A stretch of DNA of 40,636 nt from assembly GCA_964626565.1 (NCBI GenBank), contig CAZVFX010000065.1, positions 1-40,636 of the forward strand, in the 5' to 3' direction. The translations under genes and the position numbers were made by a program. The DNA is from CAZVFX01 sp964626565. GTDB lineage: Bacteria > Myxococcota_A > UBA9042 > CAIXZC01. Below are positions 15,780 through 25,167 of this stretch, piece after piece. Below the pieces are notes generated by a model. That model was not told the DNA's origin, did no database searches, and was given only the letters and a program-made list of their open reading frames with translations. Numbering within the stretch: position 1 is the stretch's first letter; each line of letters begins with the position of its first letter.

Positions 15780-18700
15780 ATGCGCGCAAGGATCTTGGTG
15801 GCCTGGTTGCTGCTGGCCGGGGCTTGTTCGGGAGAGGCTGGGAAGATCGATCTGATCAAGCAGTTGGACGCGGTCACGGAAGCAGGGGGAGCGGAAACAT
15901 CCGGAGAGGTGATCTTCGTCACCGATTTCGGGGCGAAGGAAGTGCACACCAAGGACGTGCCGGTCTCACCGGATCCCGACGTGCCGGTGTTGGGTTGTGA
16001 CCCGGGCGAAGGGTGTTTCATGGACCAGTGCTCCGACCCCAGCGATTGCCAGTCTGGGTGGTGCGTCGAGCACATGGGCGAAAAGGTCTGCTCCGAGACC
16101 TGTCTGGACGAATGCCCGGAAGGGTGGACCTGCACCCAGGTAGCGGGGACCGCGCCCGACGTAGTGTTCATCTGCATCAGCGATTTTTCCACCCTTTGCC
16201 GGCCCTGTGCAGAGGCTGATGATTGTGCAGGCGCCGGCGGTTCGGAGAAGGCATGTGTAAGCTACGGCGCTCAGGGCGCCTTCTGTGGCGGAGCCTGTGA
16301 CGATGCGCCGGGAACGGATGAAGAATGCCCCTGGGGTTTTTCCTGCACTGATGTAACTACGGTCGATGGCGTTGAGCTTAAGCAATGCGTCAATGATGCA
16401 GGAGTCTGCCCGTGCACCGAAACGTCGGTGGAGTTGGGGCTCTGGACACCGTGTGAGGTGGCTAACTCGTTTGGCGAATGTGCGGGCAAACGGGTGTGTC
16501 TGGCCGAAGGGTTGTCGGATTGTGACGCTGCGATTCCGGGGCCCGAGATTTGTAACGGTGCGGACGATGATTGTGACGGGGAGGAGGACGAGCCGGACCT
16601 GGTTGAAGGGGAATACCTGGAGCTTTGTGACGACGACAACGATTGCACCGACGATTCGTGTGTGGGAGAGGAAGGGTGCGTCAACGAGTTGCTGGAGACA
16701 GGGTCTTGCGACGATGGGAATCCGTGCACTGTTGCTGATCATTGCGACGGGGGAAGCTGTGTGGGTGATCCGGTGATTTGCGAAGACGAAAACCCGTGCA
16801 CCGACAATGTATGCACCGAGGCCGGGGGCTGTGAGTACCCGCCTTTGGCCGGTGACTGTGACGACGGAGACGCGTGCACGCTGGGAGACCACTGTCTGGA
16901 AGGGGACTGCGTGGGTGCCCCGGTTGACTGCGACTGTCTGACGGACAACGATTGCAGCCTGCTGGAAGACGGAAATCTGTGCAACGGCACGCTCTACTGC
17001 GAACTGGGGACCATTCCTTTCAAGTGTGCAGTGGATCCTGCCACGGTTGTGGAGTGTCCAGCTCCGGAGGGGGTCGATGCGTTTTGTCTGCAGAATCTGT
17101 GTGCCCCGGAAACCGGAGAGTGCTCCGTGGAGTCCGCAAACGAGGGGATGGCATGTGACAACGGGGACGTGTGCACTTTCTGGGACAAATGCACGGAGGG
17201 CGTATGTACGGTCGGTACGGGCATAAATTGCAACGACGGTAATCCGTGCACCAACGATTCGTGTGACCCGGAGGTCAGTTGCGTCCACAGCGACAACACC
17301 AACAATTGCAGTGACGGCAACGCCTGTACCATAGGGGATGTCTGTCAGCAGGGGATGTGTGTGGCAGGGGACGAACCGATGCTGTGCGATGACCAGAACT
17401 TATGCACCGACGACCTGTGCGACCCGATCTCCGGCTGTTTCTTTAACGCCAACACACTTCCCTGCGATGACGGCAATGCATGTACCACGGGCGACTTGTG
17501 CGCCGACGGCTGGTGCCTGGCGGGGGGGGCGATGAACTGCTCCGATGGCAATGTGTGTACCAAGGACAGTTGTGAGCCCGAGACCGGCTGTGCGCATCAG
17601 CCTGCGAGTGTCTTATGCAGCGACGGCAATCTGTGTACCGTGGGCGATCACTGCGAAGCGGGGGTGTGCGTGAGCGGAGTGCCGCAAAACTGCGACGACG
17701 ACAATCCGTGCACCGATGATTCATGTGGCGGCGATGGAGTCTGCGTGCATACGGACAGCGATGCACTCTGCGATGACGGCGATGCATGCACTTTGGGGGA
17801 CCACTGTGCGGCGGGCGCATGCCAGTATGACGCGGTGGCCGCGTGCGACGACGGGAACCAGTGTACCGACGACGTCTGCGATCAGGTTCTGGGTTGCGTC
17901 ATTACCACCAATGAGAACCCTTGCAACGACGGCAGTTTCTGCACCATCGACGATCACTGTCATCTGGGCGGTTGCATCGGCGGCGGCCAGTTGGTGTGCG
18001 ATGACAACAACAGTTGTACCGACGATGCTTGTGCTCCGGGAGTGGGTTGCCAGTTTACTCCCAACGACGGCGATTGCCCCGACGGGGTGTGCGTTGACGG
18101 TGCGTGCGTGCCGAGTTGTCCGGGAGGATGCGACGACGGCAATCCGTGTACGGGGGACCTGTGTGCGGGGGCGGAAGGTTGTGTTTTCTACATCAACGAA
18201 GAGCCTTGCGATGACGAAGATCCTTGTACCACCGTGGACGTTTGCGACGCGGGGGCGTGCGTAGGGAGCGGTCAGCTCACCTGCGACGACGGCGAGCTGT
18301 GCACCACGGATGTGTGTGTTGCGGGCGACGGCTGTCTTTTTCAGGACAACACCCTGCCTTGCGATGACGGGGAGGTGTGTACCAGCGGGGACCAGTGTGA
18401 CGGTGGGGAGTGCAAGGCCGGTCCGCCCCTGGAGTGCGACGACGACGACCAGTGCACCGAGGATGCCTGTCAGCCGGGTCAGGGGTGTGTTTACACGCCC
18501 ATTGAGCCGTGCGAGCCGGTGCTGTTGGTGCCTGACGAATACGACACGATCCAGGCGGGCATCGATGCGGCGGCCCCCGGGGAGACGGTGGTGGTGCTGC
18601 CCGGCACCTACACCGGCACGGGCAACAAGGACTTGAACTGGAACGGCAAGGCGGTGACCGTGCGTTCTAAGGAAGGGCCTGGAGTCACTACCATCGACTG

Positions 18701-20243
18701 TGAGAACTCGGGGCGGGCGGCTTACTTCCACAACGGGGAAGGTGCTGGTTCGGTGCTGGAAGGTTTCACCATCACGCGGGGCTCGACCACCGACGGCGCT
18801 GGGGTCTATTGTGACGGGACCTCACCAATCTTGCGGAACCTGCATTTCGTCGACAACGCGGCGGGCGCTTACGGCGGGGCGATTTACGCGCACCAGAATG
18901 CCGGGCCGCTGATTCAGGACTGCGTGGTGAAGGCCAACACCGCGGGCAACGGCGGCGGCGGGATGTTCTACAAGCTGTGGTCCAACCCGGTGATCGAGCG
19001 CACTGCGTTCTTTGACAATGTCTCCCAGGGGAAGGGGGGCGGGGTCTGTGCGTGGGACAGTGGCGGTGTGTTCCGGAACGTGATCCTCGGCAACAACACC
19101 GGCAATGGTATGGGCGGTGCGTTTTTCCACAACTGCACCACTCAGTGGACCAACTGCACTGTCTCCGCCAACTCGGGCGGCGGCCTGGAGGCCAACGGCA
19201 AGAGCCACGTGGTTTTGAATTCTGTATTCTGGGCCAACAATCCGGAGTTTGTGTTCAGCGGCGGGCAGGTGTCTGCGACCTATTCGTTGATTCAAGGCGG
19301 ATACAACGGGGAAGGTAACCAGAGTGCGGATCCGAAGTTTGTGAATCCGGGAGCTGACGATTTCCACCTGCAGCAAGGCAGCCCCTGCGTGGATCAGGGA
19401 ACGGCCGACGGAGCGCCCTCGGACGATATCGACGGGGATGACCGGCCTCAGGGTAACGGGTTCGACATCGGTGCGGACGAAAGTCCCTATGCGGGGGCGT
19501 GCGTGCCCAAATGTGCGGGCAAGGAGTGCGGGCCCGACGCGTGCGGGGGCTCGTGCGGGGATTGTGCGGGGGACCTCATTTGCAAGGAGGGACTGTGCGA
19601 CAACGGGTGCATCGCCACCGGGGACCCGGAATGGTACGGCATGACCGGCGATGAGTGGTGTGCGACCCAGGGGGAGCTGTGCGTTGGGTTGAATTTCTAC
19701 GGCAGCACCAAAGAGTGCGTGGGGGATGCCTACACCGGCTGCTGGGGCAGTCAACCCATGCCCGAGGCGTGCTGCGGAAAGAGCGTGGGCGGTCATGTGG
19801 GCGGCGGCAACTACTCCGCCATCTGGCAGTGCGAACCGGAGGCCTGTGGGGACGGTGCGCCGTGCTCGGCGTTCGCACCGTGCAAGGCGGGTGGACAGTA
19901 TGCAGGATTCTACTGGGTGGCGGCGCACAAGGGACACAACTGCGAGGAGGCGTGTGCGTTGATCGAACGCACCTGTACGACGGCGGGGAGCGCGGTTTTG
20001 ACCGATGCAGACAAACTGTACGCGGCCTTTGCCGCGGCGGGGTACGGCAAGGGGACTTCCAACGCGTTGGACCGGCAGTGGTGCACGGAGTCCATCGAGA
20101 ACTCGCCCGCCGGGTATCTATTTGACGAGACCTCCCTGGTGAATACCGGGTATTACGACGCCACGGGGACGGTGTGCAATACGTCGTGTTCCAATACGTG
20201 GAATGTAAATGATGATTATCACCACTTGTGTAGTTGTGAGTAG
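15780..20243 (+). CDS. Giant Cys-rich lipoprotein 2: constant head, CDDGN stalk, right-handed beta-helix
   Basis: A 1487-residue paralogue of the 10108 product. GGAGGG precedes the ATG; the signal peptide ends LAGAC. The acidic tether and constant head (about 72-270, GEGCFMDQC, VEHMGEKVC, CPWGFSC, MopE motif CNGADDDCDGEEDE) are nearly identical to lipoprotein 1, as is the start of the CDDGN stalk (about 21 repeats, 279-910). The display domain differs: from about 915 to 1238 there is a right-handed parallel beta-helix of DUF1565/PbH1 type (DEYDTIQAGIDAAAPGETV, GAVYGG-like turns, DIGADE end), as in pectate-lyase-like carbohydrate-binding proteins. One CAGKECGPDACGGSCG module and a Trp/Cys-rich cap follow. 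It is likely outer-membrane anchored; enzymatic activity is not evident. Confidence 0.88.
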   Translation: MRARILVAWLLLAGACSGEAGKIDLIKQLDAVTEAGGAETSGEVIFVTDFGAKEVHTKDVPVSPDPDVPVLGCDPGEGCFMDQCSDPSDCQSGWCVEHMGEKVCSETCLDECPEGWTCTQVAGTAPDVVFICISDFSTLCRPCAEADDCAGAGGSEKACVSYGAQGAFCGGACDDAPGTDEECPWGFSCTDVTTVDGVELKQCVNDAGVCPCTETSVELGLWTPCEVANSFGECAGKRVCLAEGLSDCDAAIPGPEICNGADDDCDGEEDEPDLVEGEYLELCDDDNDCTDDSCVGEEGCVNELLETGSCDDGNPCTVADHCDGGSCVGDPVICEDENPCTDNVCTEAGGCEYPPLAGDCDDGDACTLGDHCLEGDCVGAPVDCDCLTDNDCSLLEDGNLCNGTLYCELGTIPFKCAVDPATVVECPAPEGVDAFCLQNLCAPETGECSVESANEGMACDNGDVCTFWDKCTEGVCTVGTGINCNDGNPCTNDSCDPEVSCVHSDNTNNCSDGNACTIGDVCQQGMCVAGDEPMLCDDQNLCTDDLCDPISGCFFNANTLPCDDGNACTTGDLCADGWCLAGGAMNCSDGNVCTKDSCEPETGCAHQPASVLCSDGNLCTVGDHCEAGVCVSGVPQNCDDDNPCTDDSCGGDGVCVHTDSDALCDDGDACTLGDHCAAGACQYDAVAACDDGNQCTDDVCDQVLGCVITTNENPCNDGSFCTIDDHCHLGGCIGGGQLVCDDNNSCTDDACAPGVGCQFTPNDGDCPDGVCVDGACVPSCPGGCDDGNPCTGDLCAGAEGCVFYINEEPCDDEDPCTTVDVCDAGACVGSGQLTCDDGELCTTDVCVAGDGCLFQDNTLPCDDGEVCTSGDQCDGGECKAGPPLECDDDDQCTEDACQPGQGCVYTPIEPCEPVLLVPDEYDTIQAGIDAAAPGETVVVLPGTYTGTGNKDLNWNGKAVTVRSKEGPGVTTIDCENSGRAAYFHNGEGAGSVLEGFTITRGSTTDGAGVYCDGTSPILRNLHFVDNAAGAYGGAIYAHQNAGPLIQDCVVKANTAGNGGGGMFYKLWSNPVIERTAFFDNVSQGKGGGVCAWDSGGVFRNVILGNNTGNGMGGAFFHNCTTQWTNCTVSANSGGGLEANGKSHVVLNSVFWANNPEFVFSGGQVSATYSLIQGGYNGEGNQSADPKFVNPGADDFHLQQGSPCVDQGTADGAPSDDIDGDDRPQGNGFDIGADESPYAGACVPKCAGKECGPDACGGSCGDCAGDLICKEGLCDNGCIATGDPEWYGMTGDEWCATQGELCVGLNFYGSTKECVGDAYTGCWGSQPMPEACCGKSVGGHVGGGNYSAIWQCEPEACGDGAPCSAFAPCKAGGQYAGFYWVAAHKGHNCEEACALIERTCTTAGSAVLTDADKLYAAFAAAGYGKGTSNALDRQWCTESIENSPAGYLFDETSLVNTGYYDATGTVCNTSCSNTWNVNDDYHHLCSCE

Positions 20244-20248
20244 AGGCA

Positions 20249-20282
20249 GGGTCCAGGGTTCAGGGATAGGGTCCAGGGTGAA
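20249..20282. repeat. GGGTCCA heptamer array
   Basis: Units GGGTCCA, GGGTTCA, a 6-nt GGGATA, GGGTCCA and GGGTGAA follow one another directly after the stop of lipoprotein 2. The word is the same as at 2204 and 25860. The rest of the 115-bp spacer to 20359 shows no convincing promoter. Confidence 0.75.
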
Positions 20283-20358
20283 GGCAACTGATCATAGACG
20301 AGCCGTGACCGTGAGGGAGCGGGCAAGCGCGGCCAGGCGCGAGAACGGGGGTGACCGT

Positions 20359-23300
20359 ATGTCACGTTGTTTATCAGGCGCAATAATGGCTTGCGCCGTG
20401 TTGCTTTGTGCGTCTCAGGCGCAAGCCTACAACTGTTCCGGCAAGGATGGGGAGTACTGCTGTGGCAGCAGTGTCTGCATCTGCGACAACGGTGAGTGGG
20501 TGTTTCAGGATGAGTGCCTGTACGGTTGCGAGGGTGCGGGCCCCAACGCCAACTGTAAGCCCAAACCGTTTTGCGTGGGCAAGGGCAATGGCAAATACTG
20601 CGACGGCAACAAGTTGGTGACCTGTTCGGGAGGCTCCACCACTTCGGAGCAGAACTGCCAGTACGGGTGTGGTGGCAGCGGGCCCAACGCTTACTGCAAG
20701 TCCGGCTTCTGTGCGGGCAAGGCTGACGGAGAGTGGTGCAAGGGAGACGAGATCTATATATGCGACAACGACGAGTTGGTATTCATCGATGGGTGTTTGT
20801 ACGGCTGCAACAACGGGGACGGGCCCAATGCAGATTGTTCTCCCCCGCCCTTCTGTTCGGGCAAGGCGAATGGGAAATGGTGTGATGGAAACAAGCTGAT
20901 TACCTGTTCGGGCGGCTCCACCTCCAACCAGCAGAGCTGCGCCAACGGGTGCGGTGGCGGTGGCCCCAGCGCTTACTGCAAGTCCGGCTTTTGTGCGGGC
21001 AAGGCGGACGGAGAGTGGTGCAAGGGAGACGAGATCTACATTTGCGATAACGACGAGTTGATGTTCATCGACGGCTGTCTGTACGGCTGTNNNNNNNNNN
21101 NNNNNNNNNNNNNNNNNNNNNNNNNNNNNNNNNNNNNNNNNNNNNNNNNNNNNNNNNNNNNNNNNNNNNNNNNNNNNNNNNNNNNNNNNNCTACATTTGC
21201 GATAACGACGAGTTGATGTTCATCGACGGCTGTCTGTACGGCTGTAACAATGGGGATGGACCCGATGCAGATTGTTCCCCGCCCCCAGACTTCTGCAGTG
21301 GCAAGAGTAACGGTAAGTGGTGCAAAGGGGGCTCGCTGATCACCTGTTCCAACGGCCAGACCAACAGCCAGGAGGCGTGCGCCGACGGGTGCACGGGCAA
21401 CGGTCCCAATGCTTACTGCACGGTGACGGGGTACTGCGCGGACAAGGTGGACGGCGAGTGGTGCCACGGCAATGAGATCTACATTTGCGACGGCGGCGAG
21501 ACTGTGTTCATCGACGGCTGTCTGTACGGCTGTGAAGAAGGCGTGGGCCCCGCCGCGGACTGCTCGCCGCAGTCGGGGTGGTGTGGCGACAAATCCGACG
21601 GTCAGTGGTGTCACAACAACGATATCTACGTCTGCTCGGGCGGAGAAGACACCTTCATCGATGACTGCCTCAACGGTTGCAACGAAGGGGAAGGTCCCAA
21701 CGCCCAGTGCAACACCCCGCCGGGTTTCTGCAACGGCAAGGCGGACGGCAGTTGGTGCGACGGACCCACCTTGAAGACCTGTGCCGGCGGTGTCACCGTC
21801 AATTCGACGGATTGCAAGGTTGTGTGCGAGGGCCTGGGCCCCAACGCTGCTTGTGCGGGGGACAGCTTTTGCGAGGGAAAACTGGACGGCTACTGGTGCA
21901 ACGACGCGACGGGAGACCTGGTGTTGTGCCAGGGTGACCTTATCTCCGGTACGGAGGAGTGCCCGGACACCGGTTGTATCCACAAGGACGTGGGGGAAGA
22001 CGACGTGTGTGCGGAGGAGGAGGTCATCGTTCCTCCTGAATTCTGCGAAGGTAAACCCGACTCGTTCCTGTGCGATGGAGGCAACCTCGTGCAATGCCTG
22101 GCAGGAGCCGCGCTGTCCATCGCGCCTTGCCCCCACGGCTGCCTGGTGAACTGGCCTCAGGCGGACGACGAGTGTGCGGAGTTGGAGATCGACCCCCAGT
22201 TTTGCATCGACAAGACCGGATACTACTGCGCCGGTGAAAGTGCGCTGGTCTTCTGCAGCGGCAACGTGGTGGCCGCGTTCGAGGAGTGCCTGACCGGCTG
22301 TTCGGCCCAGGAACCCGGCACTCCGGACCTGTGCAATCATGAAGACCCGGACCAGTTCTGCAGCCACCACGGAGACGGAGCCTGGTGCAACGGGTTGGAG
22401 GAGTTGGTGGTTTGCGCGGGCGGCGTTTCGACGTCGGCAAACCCCTGCCCCGAAGACTGTCAGAAAGCCAACCCCGGTTTTCCGGATAATTGCTGGCAAC
22501 CGCCCCAGTGCGAGATTGCCTACTCAGGGTCTCCGGTGTCGGTGGTGCTGGACGAGAATTGCTGCGCCTCCTTCGCCGGTACGAAGAGCCTGAATGTGCC
22601 CATCCGGGACCAGACCCAATACGACGATCAGCTCGGCACGTGCGAAGGAGAGACCATCAAGACCTGGGGATGCCTGATTACGTCATTGGCCATGTACTAT
22701 GAGTTCGTCGATGTGAATCGGACGTTGGATGGCGAAGACCTGGAGAACTACCCGGATGACGAGAACGACTGGCGGACAGAAGATAACCAGGGCTATGCGT
22801 GTTGCGAGGACGACTGCTCTGACGGCAACGGTATCTGCTGCGCGATGTGGGGCACCAACCCGTCCGGCTTCGGGGGCTTCTCTCACATCGGAAATTCCCC
22901 GGAGGAAGGTTGTCTGCTGAGTGTATCGGCGGCGAACTCCATTGCTGCGGAACTCAACTCCGGCAGCCCGTTGGTGGCGTGGGTGACGTCCGGCTACACA
23001 AGCCAGCACTGGGTGTTGATCGTCGGCGTAGCCGCGGACGGCAATCTGTTGCTCAACGATCCGTGGAAGGGTCAGAAGGGGATGAAGTTCAACGCCAGCA
23101 GCGGGTTGGGCCCATACACCAGCATTCAGATGGTGAAAGCCCGGGGCGGTATCGGCGGTGGTACGGAGTCTCCCGAGCCGGATGAAACGGAGCACGACGG
23201 TCCCGTGGGCGTCACCCAGTGGACCGAAGAGGGCAAGGAGGAATTCGGCGGCTTCCTGATTCCGGCAGAGCCGGAGGAGAAGAGTTCGGGCGGTTGTGGA

Positions 23301-23384
23301 ATTGCGACTGAGCCTCACAGTGCGGCCCTGCTGCTGCTGTTGTTGTTTGTGTTGCTGGTCGTGCCGGCCAGGAGGCGTAGATGA
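20359..23384 (+). CDS. C39-like cysteine peptidase with 13 Cys-rich repeats and MYXO-CTERM tail (interrupted by assembly gap)
   Basis: The ATG at 20359 follows GGGGGTGA and opens a Sec signal peptide cleaved after AQA. The frame runs to 21090, is broken by 100 N, and resumes in another frame from 21191; overlapping the identical 55-nt flanks restores one frame and gives about 956 residues. About thirteen 47-residue repeats (pattern FCxGKxDGxWC, GCLYGC, GPNAxC) alternate two subtypes. Then comes a peptidase C39-like domain: likely nucleophile Cys in TWGCLITSLAMYY, His in SQHWVLIVGV and Asp/Asn in LLNDPWKG. The tail reads SSGGCG (Cys codon 23295-23297), a Leu-rich membrane segment and RRRR, a MYXO-CTERM-type myxosortase signal. 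A surface protease or a catalytically silent papain-fold binder is inferred. Confidence 0.85.
21036..21245. other. Assembly gap (100 N) with identical 55-nt flanks
   Basis: N runs from 21091 to 21190. The 55 bases before it (21036-21090) and the 55 bases after it (21191-21245) are identical. This is what a de Bruijn assembler leaves when two contigs share a terminal k-mer, so the flanks may be one sequence and the true gap may be an overlap, or hide collapsed repeat units of about 282 bp. Confidence 0.9.
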
Positions 23385-23773
23385 GCCGGCTTGTCTTCCT
23401 CGGCCTACTGTCAGTCGCCCTCCTCACGGCCGGCTGCCCGTCGTCGTCGGCACCTCCGGCGGTTTCCGGAGAAGTCCACCACATAGTGCTGTGTTGGCTA
23501 AAGGACAGCGGCAACCCGGAACATCGGCAGCAACTGGTTGACGCGTCCCGCAAGTTCGCGGTCATCCCCGGCGTCACTCGGGTAAGTGCTGGAACCGTGG
23601 TTCCCAGCGACCGGGCCATAGTCGACAGCACCTTCGACGTGGCCATCGTCATCAGCTTCCCCGATCGGCAGGCCCTCGCCGACTACCTGGTTCATCCGGT
23701 TCACAAGAAGGCGGTTGAAGAGGTTCTCAAGCCGCTAGTTGAGAAAATCGTCGTGTACGATTTCGAGGGGTAG
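23381..23773 (+). CDS. Dabb-domain (stress-responsive A/B barrel) lipoprotein
   Basis: A 130-residue protein whose ATG overlaps the previous stop (ATGA), so it is translationally coupled to the C39-like gene. The signal peptide ends LLTAGC, a clear lipobox. After a short Ser/Pro linker the rest is one Dabb domain: HHIVLCWLK at the start, FAVIPGVTRVSAGTVV, DVAIVISFPDRQALADYLVHPVHKKAVEEVL and a final VVYDFEG strand. Dabb domains are small dimeric ferredoxin-like barrels, normally cytosolic; a lipid-anchored one is unusual. Family members include polyketide cyclases and plant stress proteins, so neither substrate nor activity can be read from the sequence. Confidence 0.85.
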   Translation: MSRLVFLGLLSVALLTAGCPSSSAPPAVSGEVHHIVLCWLKDSGNPEHRQQLVDASRKFAVIPGVTRVSAGTVVPSDRAIVDSTFDVAIVISFPDRQALADYLVHPVHKKAVEEVLKPLVEKIVVYDFEG

Positions 23774-23783
23774 TTGGCCTGCA

Positions 23784-23797
23784 AGCCGCATGCGGCT
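23784..23797. terminator. Palindrome between convergent genes
   Basis: AGCCGCATGCGGCT is a perfect 14-bp palindrome in the 29-bp gap between the stops of the Dabb gene and the collagen-like gene. As RNA it would form a short hairpin in either direction. Without a T-run its terminator role is only suggested by position. Confidence 0.4.
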
Positions 23798-23802
23798 CGT
23801 CT

Positions 23803-25044
23803 CTAGTCCGAGATCTTAATCGCGACAAGGCGGGGGACGCCGTTGGAGTCGTTGACCCACTTGTAGATGTTGTTGTACGAGGCATGGTACCAGACCTCGA
23901 CGGTGCACGGTGCTGCGACGTCGATTACCCAGGAGACGCTGCCGCCGTAGTTGATGAAGTTGGAATTGGCGGGTTTGATCCCTTCGTTGATCATGCGTGC
24001 TTCGGTGGAGTGGGCGGAGCCGTCGTTCCAGCGCACCTGGTTCTTGACGAACCCGTGGGCGGAGCCGTCCCGCCTGATGCGGTAGTTGGCCATGATCACG
24101 TATTTGCCTGCGGAAGGTGCCTCGATGGTCTGGAGCTTTATCCAGGAGTTGAGTGGGATGGTGGTCCCGCCGGATGCCCAACCTTCGGCGGCCCAGGACG
24201 CGGCGCCCGCGCCGGCCGGCCCCTGCTCGCCCTGGATTCCTTGCTCACCCTGAATTCCCTGTTCTCCCTCGGGGCCTTGTTCCCCCTGGATTCCTTGCTC
24301 GCCCTGGATTCCTTGCTCGCCCTGGATTCCCTGTTCTCCCTGAATTCCCTGCTCGCCCTGGATTCCCTGCTCGCCCTGGATTCCCTGCTCACCCTGCGGT
24401 CCTTGAATCCCCTGCTCTCCCTGGGGGCCGATGAGGTCCGTGGCGTCTCCGAGCCACTGGCCTGTGGGGCTCACCACTTCGGTGCCGCCAAACGCGAGAT
24501 TGCCGCCGGCGCTCAGGGAAAGCTGGCCCACTACACTGGGCTTCTCCAGCAGGTCGCCGTAGCTGCCGGACAGGGCAACGGGAGCGAGGTCGTTGAAGTG
24601 GACCAGGGTTTCGTCGGAAACAGAGGTGCATTCTTCAGCATGCTTGGCCTGCATGGCGTAGCCGATGGAGGCCAGGGGCGCCCGGGGTAGTTCCGGCTGG
24701 CCGTCCACGGAAATCCCGACCCAGAGGTCGTCGTAAGTCTCGAACAGGGGCGGGTCGTCGAGGGGTGTCTCGCTGCCCAGGAGTAGGGCGAACTCGCCGT
24801 TGGTGAGCGCCACCTCGACGTGGTATTCGCTCCAGAGCGCCTCGATCCCGTCCGGGCCGGCATAAAGAGAGAACTTGAGTGTGACCGGTCCTTCGAGGGG
24901 TTGATCCGCGAGGTTGGACAGCCTTCCCTGGACCGCTATTTCGGGTGGTCCCCAGTCTGCGGTGGCCGGACCGGCGGCGAACAAGATTGCGAGGGCAAAG
25001 GCGACTCCCGCGGTTGCGGGGCGCCGAATGATGATCGCTGGCAT
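23803..25044 (-). CDS. Exported collagen-like protein
   Basis: A 413-residue protein. GGAGG six bases before the ATG at 25044 sets the start; the longer open frame to 25320 runs over the opposite promoter and gene. Residues 1-29 are a signal peptide cleaved after ATA. Residues 30-150 match a domain common in large exported proteins (VQGRLSNLADQPLEG, LWVGISVDGQPELPRAPLAS, GYAMQAKHA). Residues 206-277 are 24 collagen Gly-X-Y triplets, mostly GEQ and GIQ, rich in Glu and Gln and lacking the usual Pro density. The C-terminal 125 residues look like a beta jelly roll (SWIKLQTIEAPSAGKYVIMA), similar in idea to C1q-type trimerising heads. A trimeric surface or spore-like fibre is inferred. Confidence 0.82.
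   Translation of the reverse strand: MPAIIIRRPATAGVAFALAILFAAGPATADWGPPEIAVQGRLSNLADQPLEGPVTLKFSLYAGPDGIEALWSEYHVEVALTNGEFALLLGSETPLDDPPLFETYDDLWVGISVDGQPELPRAPLASIGYAMQAKHAEECTSVSDETLVHFNDLAPVALSGSYGDLLEKPSVVGQLSLSAGGNLAFGGTEVVSPTGQWLGDATDLIGPQGEQGIQGPQGEQGIQGEQGIQGEQGIQGEQGIQGEQGIQGEQGIQGEQGPEGEQGIQGEQGIQGEQGPAGAGAASWAAEGWASGGTTIPLNSWIKLQTIEAPSAGKYVIMANYRIRRDGSAHGFVKNQVRWNDGSAHSTEARMINEGIKPANSNFINYGGSVSWVIDVAAPCTVEVWYHASYNNIYKWVNDSNGVPRLVAIKISD
24214..24429 (-). repeat. Coding tandem repeat of the collagen segment
   Basis: 24 consecutive 9-bp units, mostly paired into 18-bp Gly-Ile-Gln-Gly-Glu-Gln units that are nearly identical at DNA level. Such arrays can change length by replication slippage in steps that keep the reading frame. 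Confidence 0.85.
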
Positions 25045-25061
25045 TTGGTACCTCCGGCGGT

Positions 25062-25091
25062 ATTCTAGCGCGCATCTGTGCGGTTCGGCAA
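25062..25091 (-). promoter_or_regulatory. Possible promoter of the collagen-like gene
   Basis: On the minus strand: TTGCCG (25086-25091), an 18-bp spacer and TAGAAT (25062-25067). The predicted start near 25055 would leave only 11 nt before the ATG, just including the GGAGG, so the fit is tight. Confidence 0.4.
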
Positions 25092-25103
25092 GGGAAACTG
25101 CTG

Positions 25104-25131
25104 TTGCCAGGGGCGGGAACTGTGGTATCAC
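25104..25131 (+). promoter_or_regulatory. Possible promoter of the membrane protein gene at 25168
   Basis: TTGCCA (25104-25109), a 16-bp spacer and TATCAC (25126-25131). The predicted start near 25138 gives a leader of about 30 nt with GGAGG (25156-25160). Confidence 0.35.
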
Positions 25132-25167
25132 TGTCATAGTGCCTGGTTGAACGACGGAGGTGCATCG

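Noticed and set aside
21036..22499. Minus-strand open frame of 487 codons, partly across the N gap
   Set aside because: It is antisense to the C39-like gene, crosses the unknown bases and has no start signal.
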